Assembly (NCBI RefSeq): GCF_003586305.1
Contig: NZ_QXJI01000001.1
Location: forward strand, 868,001-932,000
Direction: 5' to 3'
DNA: 64,000 nt
From: Cognatilysobacter tabacisoli
Lineage (GTDB): Bacteria; Pseudomonadota; Gammaproteobacteria; Xanthomonadales; Xanthomonadaceae
Shown here one piece after another: positions 63,306 through 64,000 of this stretch. Made by a program: the position numbers and the translations under genes. Position 1 is the stretch's first letter. Every line of letters begins with the position of its first letter. The notes beneath the pieces were generated by a model. That model saw only the letters and a program-made list of their open reading frames with translations, searched no databases and had not been told where the DNA came from.

Positions 63306-64000
63306 GCCCGCCCCCCGGCCCAGGACGCCCGCGGCGGCGGCAGCACGTAGTCGCGGTACTGCGACGGATCGCCGTCGAGCCCGGCCTCGGCGGCCTTGAT
63401 GATGTTGTAGACCTCGCGCGAGGTGACGTAGTGCAGCACGTGCCGCTGGCCGTCGTTGTACGCACGCTCGAGGTAGTCGTGCATGGCGTCGACCTGCGGG
63501 CCGAGCAGCGTGTCCATGTCCGTTTCCTGGGTGCCGTGCGTGTGGATCTTCACGAACACCCACTCCGGCCGCCCCTCGACGTGCACGCCCGCCCGCACCC
63601 AGCTGTCGACGCGGCTCGGCGTCGGCGGGCAACTGCGGCGAATATCGGAGTTCTCGATCCGCGGGACCAGGCCGAACTTGCGGTTGCGCCAGTCCAGCGC
63701 CAGCGGCCCCTGCACGATCATCAGGTCGCCGCTTGCGCGTCCCCCGGTGCGGACCGGCTCGCCGCGATCGTGCGACTTGGCGCGCTGCGGGTCGTCGGTG
63801 GCGTAGTAGATCGAGTTGATCGTCGCGGTCTGGGTGTCGCTCGGCGCCGACGGCAGGGTGAAGTCGGCGTAGCAGCCCAGTTCGCGCAGCAGCACCAGCT
63901 CGTTGTTCAAGCCGCACCAGCGGCCGTCCGGCCGCGAGTTGTCCAGGCACCAGTTGCCGTGGATGAAGCCGAACTGCAGCTCGCCGCTGGCCGGGTGCCG
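63302..64000 (-). CDS. conserved protein of exopolysaccharide loci (5' end beyond window)
   Basis: The frame is open from the window edge for 232 codons and ends at 63302, so the N-terminus is missing. Visible motifs: GFIHGNWCLDNSRPDGRWCG, then NNELVLLRELGCYADFTLPSAPS and NSIYYATDDP (first about 75 visible codons), and KIHTHGT (about 150 visible codons in). I recall this pattern from uncharacterised proteins in glycosyltransferase clusters, sometimes labelled polysaccharide-deacetylase-like because of the His-rich segments. A hydrolase or deacetylase role is possible but not shown. It is coupled by overlap to the GT2 gene. Confidence 0.75.
   Translation of the reverse strand, partial: RHPASGELQFGFIHGNWCLDNSRPDGRWCGLNNELVLLRELGCYADFTLPSAPSDTQTATINSIYYATDDPQRAKSHDRGEPVRTGGRASGDLMIVQGPLALDWRNRKFGLVPRIENSDIRRSCPPTPSRVDSWVRAGVHVEGRPEWVFVKIHTHGTQETDMDTLLGPQVDAMHDYLERAYNDGQRHVLHYVTSREVYNIIKAAEAGLDGDPSQYRDYVLPPPRASWAGGRA

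Overview
The window is chromosomal DNA of a high-GC gammaproteobacterium of the Xanthomonadaceae/Lysobacteraceae type (Lysobacter- or Luteimonas-like). The evidence is codon use dominated by G/C third positions, the cmk-rpsA-ihfB-lapA-lapB block, a serC-pheA-hisC-aroA operon, and a 'transmembrane repetitive protein' next to nfuA, an arrangement I associate with this family. The placement is inferred from gene content; there is no rRNA in the window. No CRISPR array, insertion sequence, prophage or integron was seen. Most of the region is ordinary, densely packed chromosome with strong hairpin terminators between convergent genes.

Layout. 1-5.5 kb (minus): a WecA-like glycosyl-1-phosphate transferase (cut by the window start), lapB, lapA, ihfB, rpsA and cmk. 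5.6-11.9 kb (plus): a zinc-free bL36, a small BamE-like exported protein, the agmatine-to-putrescine genes aguA and aguB with an overlapping GNAT acetyltransferase, a TetR regulator with its own palindromic operator followed by an alpha/beta hydrolase, and a TraB-family membrane protein. 12-19.8 kb (minus): an RND efflux operon with one membrane-fusion lipoprotein and two dissimilar permeases. 20-29.6 kb: two single-haem cytochromes c, the repetitive protein, nfuA, phhB, a TonB-domain lipoprotein, and divergent rluC/rne separated by a 509-nt leader, then a GacA-like regulator.

29.7-40.8 kb: a small membrane protein, tRNA-Ser(UGA), divergent LysR/azoR, serS, a TonB-domain protein, the translationally coupled serC-pheA-hisC-aroA operon, and msrPQ. 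40.7-50.5 kb: an FHA protein and a lipid/storage-granule neighbourhood (PHA-system protein, patatin, phasin, two-domain fatty acyl-CoA reductase-like protein, acyl-CoA-binding protein, TetR, and a short unannotated phasin-like gene), with a membrane-anchored Mrr-type nuclease inside it.

50.5-64 kb: an exopolysaccharide locus. Nucleotide-sugar genes (UDP-glucuronate 4-epimerase, nucleotide-sugar dehydrogenase, galE) lie on the minus strand. A divergent, translationally coupled export set (Wza-type lipoprotein, Wzc-type chain-length protein, BY-kinase-like protein, outer-membrane barrel) is followed by two tandem heparinase II/III-like proteins; then come a GT2 glycosyltransferase and a conserved protein cut by the window end. 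This locus is the most unusual part: the kinase-like protein has lost its P-loop lysine and tyrosine tail, the epimerase has a nine-C tract in place of a ribosome binding site, and the paired lyases suggest a polymer made and trimmed by the same locus.
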